Below are positions 8,165-16,830 of a stretch of 64,000 nt of DNA, in pieces (the first letter of the stretch is position 1; each line of letters begins with the position of its first letter). Source of the stretch: Rhizobium sp. SG_E_25_P2. Lineage in GTDB: Bacteria > Pseudomonadota > Alphaproteobacteria > Rhizobiales > Rhizobiaceae. The stretch spans positions 28,098 through 92,097 of the forward strand of contig NZ_JARXVM010000023.1 in the NCBI RefSeq assembly GCF_029892285.1, in the 5' to 3' direction. Under the pieces are notes generated by a model that was not told the DNA's origin, did not search any database, and saw nothing but the letters and a program-made list of their open reading frames with translations. Made by a program: the position numbers and the translations under genes.

Positions 8165-8995
8165 ATGACACAGAATCCTCTCATCACATTGAACGACGGC
8201 GCGCAGATCCCGCAGATCGGCCTGGGCGTCTGGCAGACGCCCAATGACGGCGCAGCCGACGCGGTGCGCACGGCCATCGAGGCCGGTTACCGTCACGTCG
8301 ATACGGCGGCGATCTATGAAAACGAAGACGGCGTCGGCGATGGTATCCGCCAATCCGGTCTGCCGCGCGGCGAGCTCTTTCTCACCACCAAGCTTTGGAA
8401 CGACCGGCAAGGTTATGACAGCGCGCTCCGCGCCTTCGACGAGAGCCTGAAGCGTCTCAAGACCGATTATGTCGACCTCTATCTCATCCACTGGCCGTCG
8501 CCGCATCGCGGCCACTATGTCGAGGCCTGGAAGGCGCTGGTGCGCTTGAAGGAAGAAGGTCGGGCGCGCTCGATCGGCGTCTCCAACTTTTGCCCCGAGC
8601 ATCTCGACCGCATCATCATTGAGACCGGTGTGACGCCCGTGCTCAACCAGGTCGAATTGCATCCGGATTTCCAGCAAAAACCGCTGCGCGACAAGCACGC
8701 GTCGCTCGGCGTAGCGACCGAGTCCTGGAGCCCGCTCGGCCAGGGCAAATTGCTCGATCATCCCGGGATTGCGGCCATCGCCGCCAAGCATGGCCGCAGC
8801 GCCGCCCAGGTGATCATTCGCTGGCATATCCAGTCGGGCCTGATCGTCATCCCGAAGTCGGTGACCCCTAGCCGAATCAGCGAGAACATTCAGATCTTTG
8901 ATTTCGCGCTTGATGATTCGGACATGACGGTTCTCGCCAGTCTTGATTCGGCTGCCGCGCGCATCGGGCCGGACCCGATGACGGCGACGTTCTGA
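8165..8995 (+). CDS. Aldo/keto reductase (2,5-diketo-D-gluconate reductase type)
   Basis: 276 residues, the usual AKR TIM-barrel length. The catalytic tetrad is visible: Asp46 in HVDTAAIYENE, Tyr51, Lys76 in LTTKLWN and His109 in LYLIHWPSP. The NADPH-binding C-terminal signature IPKSVTPSRISENIQIFDF is intact. It resembles DkgA/DkgB (AKR5), NADPH-dependent reduction of keto sugars and small aldehydes. AGGAGAA precedes the ATG. It stands alone, followed by a good terminator. Confidence 0.88.
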   Translation: MTQNPLITLNDGAQIPQIGLGVWQTPNDGAADAVRTAIEAGYRHVDTAAIYENEDGVGDGIRQSGLPRGELFLTTKLWNDRQGYDSALRAFDESLKRLKTDYVDLYLIHWPSPHRGHYVEAWKALVRLKEEGRARSIGVSNFCPEHLDRIIIETGVTPVLNQVELHPDFQQKPLRDKHASLGVATESWSPLGQGKLLDHPGIAAIAAKHGRSAAQVIIRWHIQSGLIVIPKSVTPSRISENIQIFDFALDDSDMTVLASLDSAAARIGPDPMTATF

Positions 8996-9020
8996 GAGAG
9001 AAAAGGACGGTTTATCGACT

Positions 9021-9058
9021 GGCGAGCCTGCTTTTCAGGCGGTCTCGCCTCTTTTTTT
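9021..9058 (+). terminator. Rho-independent terminator after the aldo/keto reductase gene
   Basis: GGCGAG/CTCGCC outer stem (9021-9026 with 9044-9049) and CCTG/CAGG inner stem (9027-9030 with 9036-9039), followed by CTCTTTTTTT. Position 25 bases after the stop codon fits. Confidence 0.8.
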
Positions 9059-9434
9059 GGCAACGGGCCGCCTTAGGGCGCATTTTCTAGCCATTCGATC
9101 ATTGGGAAGCTTGTGCGAAGCAGGAAATCGCGTCAACCACGACCTGCTGCCAACAAGTTGCCTCTTTGTGCGGCGCAAAAAATTTTTGAATGTTGTTGCG
9201 AGTGCACAACAGCCGCGGAAATAGATCTTATAGTGCGGAGTGACGTAAGAATAAGACTGAAAATACTTGGATTTTGAACTCAATGTTTGAGTTCAGCCAA
9301 ATAGTAAGGGGGGCGTCACCTTAAAGGTTAATTTTTGGTGTCAAACATCCCCCGATTTTTGCATTTGCATTTTAGAGATACCTATGCAACTTTCCGCCAG
9401 CGTAAACGGCGCTCATGCAGGAAAGGGGGCAACA
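9059..9434 (+). promoter_or_regulatory. Long AT-richer leader upstream of the RTX gene
   Basis: A 376-base non-coding stretch, visibly lower in GC than its flanks. It holds TATAGT (9229-9234), a plausible -10 with only a poor -35 in front of it; a TGTTGT/ACAACA inverted repeat (9191-9196 and 9206-9211); a perfect 9-base inverted repeat TGAACTCAA/TTGAGTTCA with a 3-base loop (9275-9283 and 9287-9295); and a G-run at 9310 that can pair with CCCCC followed by GATTTTT near 9352. A transcript from 9240 would have a leader of about 190 bases. An upstream ATG at 9384 is in frame with the RTX gene but has no good ribosome-binding site. Confidence 0.4.
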
Positions 9435-9911
9435 ATGGCCACACTCAAGGGTAATAACAAAGACAACAAGCTGAACGGCGACTTCGGCTCGAACAAAAAC
9501 GACACGATCTGGGGTCTTGGCGGCAAGGACACCATCAAGGGCAAGACGGGCAACGACAAGCTTGATGGTGGCGACGGCAACGATCAGCTGTTCGGCGATG
9601 CTGGCAACGATAAGCTCATCGGCGGCAAGGGCAACGACGTCCTCACCGGCGGCGACGGCAAGGACACGTTCGTGTTCGGCAAGTTGGGCGGCAACGACAC
9701 GATCACCAAATTCGAACTTGGCAAGGACGTGATCCAGATCGCCAAGGGCGTCAACGGCATCAAGAAGGTTGCCGACGTTCTGAAGTTCGCCAAGGAAACC
9801 AAGGGCGGCGACGTCGTGATCAATCTCGGCAAGGATGGCAAGATCACCATCAAGGACGCCGATCTGGCCAAGCTCAAGAAGAATCCGGATAAATTTTTCG
9901 ACATCGTCTGA
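9435..9911 (+). CDS. Small RTX (nonapeptide-repeat) calcium-binding protein, probable type I secretion substrate
   Basis: 158 residues. About seven consecutive GGxGxDxUx-type nonapeptides lie at residues 18-80 (GLGGKDTIK, GGDGNDQLF, GDAGNDKLI, GGKGNDVLT, GGDGKDTFV), which fold into a calcium-loaded beta-roll outside the cell. The tail ends KFFDIV, an acidic residue followed by hydrophobics as in uncleaved T1SS C-terminal signals. There is no Sec signal. It is unusually rich in Lys and Asp/Asn for this genome. ATG 9435 is chosen because GGAAAGGGGGC precedes it; 9384 is an in-frame alternative. Its own leader and terminator suggest strong independent expression. T1SS genes follow 3.8 kb downstream. 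Function (adhesin, matrix or surface protein) unknown. Confidence 0.85.
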   Translation: MATLKGNNKDNKLNGDFGSNKNDTIWGLGGKDTIKGKTGNDKLDGGDGNDQLFGDAGNDKLIGGKGNDVLTGGDGKDTFVFGKLGGNDTITKFELGKDVIQIAKGVNGIKKVADVLKFAKETKGGDVVINLGKDGKITIKDADLAKLKKNPDKFFDIV

Positions 9912-9935
9912 TCGTCGAATTTTATCAGAGATATG

Positions 9936-9960
9936 AAAGGGGGCTTTGCCCCCTTTTTTT
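9936..9960 (+). terminator. Rho-independent terminator of the RTX gene
   Basis: Perfect 9-base stem AAAGGGGGC (9936-9944), loop TTT, GCCCCCTTT (9948-9956), continuing into T residues to 9960. One of the clearest terminators in the window. Confidence 0.9.
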
Positions 9961-10022
9961 ATAGTTCATGCTTTGTGAGGCTTTTCCGCCGGCATGGGCG
10001 CGGGAGATGTGGAGACGAGCGA

Positions 10023-12287
10023 ATGAACATGGCGCATGAAGATGAAAGTGGCGGTTCCGACGAGAAGCAGACGACTCCGCGCAAATTTCTCTTCTTGCCA
10101 TATTCTGAAGTGTCCACCCTGCTGGACGAGGGCTTCCTGGATCCCGCCTTTTTCCGCCGCCGCTACAATCTGAGCCTTTCCGATGAGGAAGTGCTCGATC
10201 ATTTCAAATGGAATTCGTCCGGCGATGCGCGGTCCTATTCCGCCAAGATGAATGTCCGCGCCTATCTGGACGCCTACCCGGATGTGGAGGAATCCGGCGT
10301 TTCGCCGATCCTTCACTATATCCGTCACGGCCGCAAGAATGGCTATGACATCGTCGCCCATCCGGAATCGGAACAGCAAGGCTCCATGCCGTTGCGCCTC
10401 GGCGACAAGGGTCTCAAACGTCTGATTTCCGCGGGCCAAATCGATGCGAGCTATTACCGAGCCCGCTATGGCGCTGAGATCTCCGACAAGGAAGTCATTC
10501 GGCATTTCCTCAACAGGTCGACTTATGACGGCCGGTCGTATTCAGACAAGTTTGACGCTATCGGATATCTGCGTTCCAATCCGGATGTTATAGCTGAAGA
10601 GTACTCTCCACTCTGGCATTATGCGGCGTATGGCAAGGATCAGGAGCGCGCCATCGACGCGAAATGGCGGGACTTCAGCTGGATTCCCGAAGATGTCGAA
10701 TATGTCGCGCCGGATATTCCGTGTGAGGCGACAGAGTCTCCGACGATTGCGATCCATCTGCATATCTTCTATCGCGACTATCTGAACCGGTTTCTCGCGC
10801 TGTTGAGCAATGTTCGCTTCGAGTTCGACTTGCTGATTTCCACGCCTTTTGAAGACATCGAAGACGCCAGTCATGCGTTTTATGATCTGCCAAATGTGCG
10901 TCGGGTCGATTGCCGGGTTGGGGAAAACCGCGGTCGGAACTTTGGGCCGTTTCTGGTCGATTTTCGCGAAGACCTTCAAGACTATGATTTTGTTCTTCAT
11001 CTTCATTCAAAGAAATCACTCTATTCCGGTGATGAACAGGCGGGATGGGCGAGCTTCGCGCAAACCTTCCTGTTGGGAGACCATCACGTTGTTTATCGTC
11101 ATCTTCAGATCATGCGGGCCGATCCGACGATTGGACTTCTCGCGCTTACGCCGTTCTACAAGCTTCCGCATTGGGCAAACCACACGCTGAAGAATCGGGA
11201 CACTGTGCGGGATCTGGCCGGGCGTCTTGATTTTGAACCGGAACTTGGGTTCCACAGCTATCCGGTCGGCGGCATGTTCTGGATGCGTCCGTCGGCGATG
11301 AAGGCCATGCTGGAATACCCTTGGAGCTATTCGGACTTCCCCGCTGAGGATGGTCAGACCGATGGCGCTCTGCAACACTCTCTGGAGCGCTGCACAGGTT
11401 CTATCTGCCGCGCTGGCGGCTCAAATGTGCTCTACTACGAGCCTTGGTCGAACCGCTATGCGCTCAATCGATATGACGAACTCGCTGTCTACAAGAAGGA
11501 GAGCAAAGCCAGCCTCGTTCGCCTCGCGCCACATTTCGAGGTCGTATCGAGCGACGTGTTCGATACGCTCGTCTATCGACGGAGCATGGATGTTGAGATC
11601 GGGAAACGCGCGGTCGGCCTGCGTCTCGTCAATGAAGGCCTGATCGACTCCATCGACAACTTCGTGACCCTGCGCAACAAGACGGAACTGGAACTGCGGG
11701 TTGCAGGCAATTTTGTTGGTGATGTCGAACTTGAGCAAGTCTATCGCCGGCTCGCCATAATATTGGACGCTGGGCATCTCGATCTGGAGGAATTTTGCGA
11801 TCTTGAATTCGAGGCGGATCTTGCCGATCAGAGACCACGCCTTGCGGTCGTGGACGCGCTGAACGAGATCGGACGCCGCACGAGGCTGATCTTCACAAGC
11901 GATTCCTATTACAGCAAGGAGCAGATACGCAGGCTGATTGCACGGGCGGGCATTCATGCGCCCCACGAGATATTCGTGTCATCCGCGTTGCAGGCGCGCA
12001 AGGACAATGGGCGGATCTGGGCGCATATCGCCCGCATTCTGGATGTGGAGAGGGACCGAATTTTGCATATCGGCGACAACATCGTATCCGATATCCAGAT
12101 CGCCACGGAGAATGGGCTGGCCACCTTTATTGTTATGCATCCTATGGACAAATTCGGCGCCTGCATGGACCGCGGCATCGATCTCGACGCCTTCAGCGCC
12201 CCAATGCGGGCGCATTGGTTGAGAATGGCCGAGGCGATCGGTTGCGATCCTTTTTTTGAACACGGGACCATGATCCATGTTGACTGA
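10023..12287 (+). CDS. RgpF-like rhamnan synthesis domain fused to a HAD-like hydrolase domain
   Basis: 754 residues from ATG 10023 (GGAGACGAG upstream; the ORF reaches further back through the RTX terminator). Residues about 30-215 hold two tandem copies of a motif with YL...PDV...HY..G. Residues about 240-485 match the rhamnan synthesis protein F family (AIHLHIFYRDYLNRFLALL, ENRGRNFGPFLVDF, FVLHLHSKKSLY, YPVGGMFWMRPSAM), which adds or processes polysaccharide side chains. Residues about 505-735 are HAD-like, with motif I SSDVFDTLVYR and motif IV HIGDNIVSDIQIATENG. The catalytic Asp pair is present. It overlaps the next gene by 11 bases. Base composition at 10.5-12.2 kb is less GC-rich than the core genes, suggesting accessory origin. 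Substrate unknown. Confidence 0.75.
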   Translation: MNMAHEDESGGSDEKQTTPRKFLFLPYSEVSTLLDEGFLDPAFFRRRYNLSLSDEEVLDHFKWNSSGDARSYSAKMNVRAYLDAYPDVEESGVSPILHYIRHGRKNGYDIVAHPESEQQGSMPLRLGDKGLKRLISAGQIDASYYRARYGAEISDKEVIRHFLNRSTYDGRSYSDKFDAIGYLRSNPDVIAEEYSPLWHYAAYGKDQERAIDAKWRDFSWIPEDVEYVAPDIPCEATESPTIAIHLHIFYRDYLNRFLALLSNVRFEFDLLISTPFEDIEDASHAFYDLPNVRRVDCRVGENRGRNFGPFLVDFREDLQDYDFVLHLHSKKSLYSGDEQAGWASFAQTFLLGDHHVVYRHLQIMRADPTIGLLALTPFYKLPHWANHTLKNRDTVRDLAGRLDFEPELGFHSYPVGGMFWMRPSAMKAMLEYPWSYSDFPAEDGQTDGALQHSLERCTGSICRAGGSNVLYYEPWSNRYALNRYDELAVYKKESKASLVRLAPHFEVVSSDVFDTLVYRRSMDVEIGKRAVGLRLVNEGLIDSIDNFVTLRNKTELELRVAGNFVGDVELEQVYRRLAIILDAGHLDLEEFCDLEFEADLADQRPRLAVVDALNEIGRRTRLIFTSDSYYSKEQIRRLIARAGIHAPHEIFVSSALQARKDNGRIWAHIARILDVERDRILHIGDNIVSDIQIATENGLATFIVMHPMDKFGACMDRGIDLDAFSAPMRAHWLRMAEAIGCDPFFEHGTMIHVD

Positions 12288-13392
12288 CGAAAGCTTGCAG
12301 GATCTGGAAAACTACTTTGTTTTTTCTCTGTCGCCGCTGCTCAACACCTGGTTCGCGGCGTTGACGGTGCAGGCCGAGCTTTTGTCGGACAAGACGGGCG
12401 AGCAGCCGACGATCTTCTTCATCTCGCGCGAAGGCCAATTCCTGTCGCGTGCGTTTGCTGCGTTTTGCCGAACTCGTCGACTGTCCCTGCGTTCACGTCC
12501 GTTGATCGCATCTCGAACATTGTTGATGAAACTGGTGTTTGCGGAGGCAAGCGCAGATCTCGCCGAAAGATTGACCTATCGTGGTTCTTTCGCCGGATTT
12601 TTCAGCGATCGCTTGTCGATGACTTCAGATCAGCTTGCCGGAATCGGCGTCACTCCGGCGATCGCGCTTGGTGATTTGACGCTGCCCCGGGATTCGGCTT
12701 GGCTGGCGCATATGCTCGAGAAGCAGGCTCCCGGTTTTCGTGACTTCCTGAAGGGCCGCCGCGAGGCCTATTGTACATATCTGCGGGAGTCCGGCTATTT
12801 CAACGGCCCCAGACTGATTGCCGATGTCGGCTACAGTGGAACGATCCAGAAACTCCTGCTGCGGCTCACAGGACTGCCGAGCGCTGGCTATTACTGTATC
12901 GGCACCAATGCGCTGACGGATGAGCAGTCTGCCGCCGACGGCAACCGGGACGCGCTTTTCGCGCGCCAGGGAAAATTTGGGGATGGCAATCCGCTTCTGG
13001 ACAGCACATTGATCTTCGAAGTGTTGATGTCGGCCGACTATGGTCAGGTCGACGATATCGTGCCGATGGCGTCCGCGCCGGGCTATCGCTTCGAGTTTGG
13101 CGCCAAAAGCCGGTCGCAACATCTTTTCCCCCTGCTGTCTCTCGGGCAAGACGCCGTCTGTCGCGAAATTGAGCGAAGCGGCGACATCGAGCTTCGCGAC
13201 CTGCTGTCTGACGACTACAAGGAAAATGTCCGTGTCCTGCTGCTCGCGCTGCTGGGCAATCGTCAGTTGGCGCCCGCGCTGGTCCAGCAGATTTCTCAGG
13301 TTGACGATCGCATGGGCGGCGAAGGCTTTATCAACCCCTGGACTGCGTTGCCGCCTCTGAGAAGAAAAAGAGTAGTCGGCGACAAGGCGTAA
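12277..13392 (+). CDS. Uncharacterised protein, resembles the C-terminal part of COG5610-type HAD proteins
   Basis: 371 residues, starting inside the end of the RgpF-HAD gene in another frame (ATG 12277, upstream stop at 12285-12287). Motifs IFFISREGQFLSRAF (residues 46-60) and LIADVGYSGTIQKLLLRL (180-197) are, to my knowledge, the conserved marks of the region that follows the HAD domain in COG5610 proteins of polysaccharide loci. Here that region is a separate polypeptide, coupled by an 11-base overlap. It has no membrane segment or signal peptide. Most likely a partner of the upstream HAD domain. Biochemical role unknown. Confidence 0.6.
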   Translation: MLTDESLQDLENYFVFSLSPLLNTWFAALTVQAELLSDKTGEQPTIFFISREGQFLSRAFAAFCRTRRLSLRSRPLIASRTLLMKLVFAEASADLAERLTYRGSFAGFFSDRLSMTSDQLAGIGVTPAIALGDLTLPRDSAWLAHMLEKQAPGFRDFLKGRREAYCTYLRESGYFNGPRLIADVGYSGTIQKLLLRLTGLPSAGYYCIGTNALTDEQSAADGNRDALFARQGKFGDGNPLLDSTLIFEVLMSADYGQVDDIVPMASAPGYRFEFGAKSRSQHLFPLLSLGQDAVCREIERSGDIELRDLLSDDYKENVRVLLLALLGNRQLAPALVQQISQVDDRMGGEGFINPWTALPPLRRKRVVGDKA

Positions 13393-13681
13393 GCATCTCG
13401 CAGTGCTGGGGACTGAAATCATCTCAGGCCAACCTCGCCCGGAGTACAACATGTCGATTCATGGTCGCGGCGACAGGGAACATGATCTGACGATTGTGCT
13501 CACATCGGCGGAACTTTTATGGTACAAGAGTCGAACTCTGTAGAGAAAGCAAACCTTTCATGGGGGGCTTGACTGATGTAAGCGCTATGCGTCGGCGTCG
13601 GACAATCGCGTGGATGGTAGAAGTGCGGCAGTTTTCCGATGATGTGGCGATAGTCGGACGGCAAAGGGTCTTGAGGCGTCA
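13393..13681. other. Intergenic gap before the T1SS genes
   Basis: 289 bases without a convincing gene. A 63-codon ORF on plus ends here in poor codon usage and is rejected. AGAGT/ACTCT around 13534-13546 is a small palindrome. No clear promoter or terminator was seen, but a promoter for the ABC-HlyD-GT genes must lie here or upstream. Confidence 0.5.
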
Positions 13682-15436
13682 ATGAAGAGTTTGAATCCGA
13701 AGAACGACGCAGCGTCGATGTTTCAGCATGTGCGAAGCAATATGCTGCGAGGCTTCCTCTATGCGGCCTTTGTCAGCTTCTTCATCAATTTTGCGATGCT
13801 GATCGGCCCGCTCTTCATGATGCAGGTCTATGAGCGCGTCATCCCGGCGCGCAGTTACGAAACACTGTATGGCCTGATCACAATCGGCGTGTTTGGCGTC
13901 ATCCTGTTCGGGATTCTCGATTTCATCCGCAGTTGGACCTATGCGGTGATGGCGGATGTCTTCGCGCGCCGGCTCAATCTTCCGGCCTTGCAGGCTGGGG
14001 TTCTCCGCTCGATTCAGGGTGGGGCAGGGGAAGGCGGCGCGGTGATCAAGGATATCGCCGAATTGCGCGCCTTCATCCAGGGCGGAGCGATTTCCGCGCC
14101 GATCGACGCCTTCTGGTCGATCGTCTTCCTGATCGCACTCTATTTCCTTCATCCCGTCTATGTCGCTGTCGCTATAATCTATATTCTGGTGATGCTTTTC
14201 CTGAACTTCGTCACCGACCGCGTGACGCGCCAGGCGATCCAGGACGCGAGCAAGGCGCAGCAACGGCATCTTCAGGACGTCGCGAATTCCTTGCGCCATG
14301 CCGAAGTCATCGAAGCCATGGGCATGCTTCCTGCCCTGGTGCGCAACTGGCGCCGGTCCCAGGAAGAGATGTTGGACATGGGCCACGTTTCCAGCGTCCG
14401 CAACCGCATCGTCGTCGCCATCACCAAGAGCCTGCAAAAGAGTCTGACGATGATCGTCGTCGCCACCGGCGCCTTCCTGACCTTGGCGAACGCCGTCAGC
14501 CATTCGGTTCTGTTTCCGGCGATGATCATGACCTCGCAGGCTGTCGGCCCCTTCGCCAGCATGATCGAGTCCTGGCGTTCCTGGGTCAACGCGATTGATT
14601 CCTGGGGTCGTATCCGCCTGCTGATCGAAGGTTATGAGAACGAGCGGCAGACCATGCCTGCGCCGGCCGGGGACGGTGATCTCGACATCGACAACCTTAT
14701 CTACATGCCGGATGGCAGGGACACTCCCGTTCTGCGCGGCATTTCCTTTTCTGTCTCCCCCGGCGAAGTGCTTGGCATTGTCGGACCGTCCGGCGCCGGC
14801 AAATCGACCCTGGCGCGCTGTCTGACCGGCATCATCAAGCCGAGTATGGGCGGCGTCTATCTCGATGGTCATTCGACCTATCTCTGGGAGCGCGGCTCCT
14901 TCGGTCGCGCGATCGGTTATCTGCCGCAAAATCTGTCGCTTCTCGATGGCACCGTGCGGCAGACGATCGCCCGCATGCGCGACAGCGACCCGCGGGACGT
15001 GATCCGCGCCGCCCAGCTTGCCGGTATTCACGAGTTGATTGGCCGCCTTCCCTTTGGATACGATACGCCGGTCGCAGAAACAGGGCACCTGATGTCGGGC
15101 GGGCAGATGCAGCGGCTCGCTCTGGCCCGCGCCCTTTACGGCGATCCGAAACTCATCATCCTTGATGAGCCGAATTCGAATCTCGATTCCGTCGGCGAGC
15201 AGGCGTTGATCCGAGCCATCGAGACCTGCAAGGCGCGCGGCGCGATCGTGATCATCATCGCCCATCGTCCTTCCGTCATGGCGGTCACCGACAAGATGGT
15301 GGTGATCGAAAACGGCGCGGTGGCCCAGTTTGGCCCGCGCACCGAGGTTATTTCGATGATCACGCCGGACGCGCGTTCGCGGGCTGAATCGCGCCGCCGC
15401 ACGATCAGCAATTCGAATATGCCGGGAGAAGCCTGA
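13682..15436 (+). CDS. Type I secretion system permease/ATPase (PrtD-like)
   Basis: 584 residues. The N-terminal 300 form the membrane domain, with hydrophobic segments at about 25-50, 60-82, 150-180 and 255-280. There is no N-terminal C39 peptidase, so it belongs to the PrtD/HasD class that exports RTX-type substrates with C-terminal signals. ATPase: Walker A GPSGAGKST near residue 368, Q-loop LPQNLSLLDG, signature MSGGQMQRLALARAL, Walker B KLIILDEPNSNLD, H-loop IIAHRPS. Its stop overlaps the hlyD start (TGATG). The small RTX protein encoded at 9.4-9.9 kb is the obvious candidate substrate. The outer-membrane TolC partner is not in the window. Confidence 0.92.
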   Translation: MKSLNPKNDAASMFQHVRSNMLRGFLYAAFVSFFINFAMLIGPLFMMQVYERVIPARSYETLYGLITIGVFGVILFGILDFIRSWTYAVMADVFARRLNLPALQAGVLRSIQGGAGEGGAVIKDIAELRAFIQGGAISAPIDAFWSIVFLIALYFLHPVYVAVAIIYILVMLFLNFVTDRVTRQAIQDASKAQQRHLQDVANSLRHAEVIEAMGMLPALVRNWRRSQEEMLDMGHVSSVRNRIVVAITKSLQKSLTMIVVATGAFLTLANAVSHSVLFPAMIMTSQAVGPFASMIESWRSWVNAIDSWGRIRLLIEGYENERQTMPAPAGDGDLDIDNLIYMPDGRDTPVLRGISFSVSPGEVLGIVGPSGAGKSTLARCLTGIIKPSMGGVYLDGHSTYLWERGSFGRAIGYLPQNLSLLDGTVRQTIARMRDSDPRDVIRAAQLAGIHELIGRLPFGYDTPVAETGHLMSGGQMQRLALARALYGDPKLIILDEPNSNLDSVGEQALIRAIETCKARGAIVIIIAHRPSVMAVTDKMVVIENGAVAQFGPRTEVISMITPDARSRAESRRRTISNSNMPGEA

Positions 15437-16830
15437 TGTCGTCAGCCTCCATTATCATCCCGAAGTCGGAATATGTCGTTCTCGGCCATCAGCCAAAATC
15501 CAATCTCAGCGATTGGGACGATGTGGTGGCCGAGGAAGCCGTCAAGAAGTCCACGTTGCGTGGGCCGATTGTGTATGGCGGGTTGACGCTGCTGATCGCC
15601 ATTGGCGGCTTTTTCGGCTGGGCCAGCTACGCCCAGGTGGCGCAGGCTTCCGCCGCCCCCGGAAAAATCATCGTCGAGGGCAAGACCAAGACCGTCACCC
15701 ATCTTGAGGGCGGCACGTTGTATGCGCTCATGGCGACCGATGGCCAGCATGTCCGCGAGGGTGAGCTCCTGGTCAAGCTGGATGTGACAAGAAGCGTTTC
15801 CCAACTCGTTCGCCTCAAGCAGGACCTCGTCGTACAGACCATCAAGCTCGAACGTCTGTTGAGCGAGAAGGACGAGCGGAATGACTTCGTGTTTTCAGCC
15901 GCATTGCCGGTTGGGGTCGAGCAACTGGTTATCGACCAGATGATTGGCACCGAACAGAAGCTGTTCAAGGAAAGACGCAATCAGTTTCTCAATCAACTGG
16001 CGTCTGACAGGTCGATGATTGAGCAGCTCCAGAGCCAGCGCATCGCTCTCCTGGCGCGCAAGGAAGCTCTGGCAAAGCAGCTGGAATTCGTGACGGGGGA
16101 CTTCAAGGCGCTGGAGAAACTCCAGAAAAGCCAATTGGCGACCCGGACCAACGCCAATGAGAAACAATATCAGATGCTGGATCTGAAAACGCGGCTTTCG
16201 GACAATGATTTCGATCTCGCCGACAATGTCCAGCGCGAGATGCAGGCGGAGCTGAGCCTGTCGAATCGGCGGATGGAATATTTCAAGGGCATCTCCGAGC
16301 AGATCCAGCAGGCCCAGGCCGAGATCGCGCGCATTCGCCAGGAAATAGTCTCCGCCGAAGACGTGGTCGCAAAGGCGGATATCCGTTCGCCGCAGGATGG
16401 CATCGTCGCCAATATCAGGGTCAGGACGCCAGGTTCGGCTGTTCCCGCCGGTCAGCCTATTCTCGACATCGTTCCGGACGATCAGCGCATGCTTGTCGAA
16501 GGGCGGGCTAAAGCCGCCGACATCGATTCCCTGCGGGTCGGCGCCAAAACAGAAATCCGGTTGTCCGCGTTCGGATCGGCGGAACTGCATCCTTTGGTGG
16601 GCCAGATCACCTATATCGCGCCAGACAGCATCGTGGACGAAAAGACCCAAGAAACGGTCTATGTGGTGCAGGCGACGATCGACAAGGAAGAGCTCGCCAA
16701 GCAGCCCAACCTGTTTCTCTATCCCGGCATGAATGCGGACTTGTACATCATCAACGGAACGCGAACCGCCATGGCCTATCTCACCGGTCCCCTCATGCGC
16801 GGCTTCAACAAGGCATTCCGTGAGCAGTAA
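15436..16830 (+). CDS. HlyD-family type I secretion periplasmic adaptor
   Basis: 464 residues. Short cytoplasmic N-terminus, one membrane anchor at about 45-66 (VYGGLTLLIAIGGFFGWASY), lipoyl half-motifs (GKIIVEGKTKTVTHLEGG and DIRSPQDGIVANIRVRTPG), a long alpha-helical hairpin at about 120-300 and the beta-barrel C-terminus typical of PrtE/HlyD. It bridges the ABC transporter and TolC. Coupled by one-base overlap to the upstream ABC gene and by an 11-base overlap to the GT2 gene, so secretion and glycosyl transfer genes are one translational unit. Confidence 0.92.
   Translation: MSSASIIIPKSEYVVLGHQPKSNLSDWDDVVAEEAVKKSTLRGPIVYGGLTLLIAIGGFFGWASYAQVAQASAAPGKIIVEGKTKTVTHLEGGTLYALMATDGQHVREGELLVKLDVTRSVSQLVRLKQDLVVQTIKLERLLSEKDERNDFVFSAALPVGVEQLVIDQMIGTEQKLFKERRNQFLNQLASDRSMIEQLQSQRIALLARKEALAKQLEFVTGDFKALEKLQKSQLATRTNANEKQYQMLDLKTRLSDNDFDLADNVQREMQAELSLSNRRMEYFKGISEQIQQAQAEIARIRQEIVSAEDVVAKADIRSPQDGIVANIRVRTPGSAVPAGQPILDIVPDDQRMLVEGRAKAADIDSLRVGAKTEIRLSAFGSAELHPLVGQITYIAPDSIVDEKTQETVYVVQATIDKEELAKQPNLFLYPGMNADLYIINGTRTAMAYLTGPLMRGFNKAFREQ

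Noticed and set aside
13494..13685. 63-codon ORF before the T1SS ABC gene
   Set aside because: No ribosome site, poor codon usage, overlaps the start of the ABC gene.
16733..16819. Upstream extension of the GT2 gene
   Set aside because: This part lies wholly inside hlyD in another frame; GTG 16820 at the end of hlyD is the more likely start.
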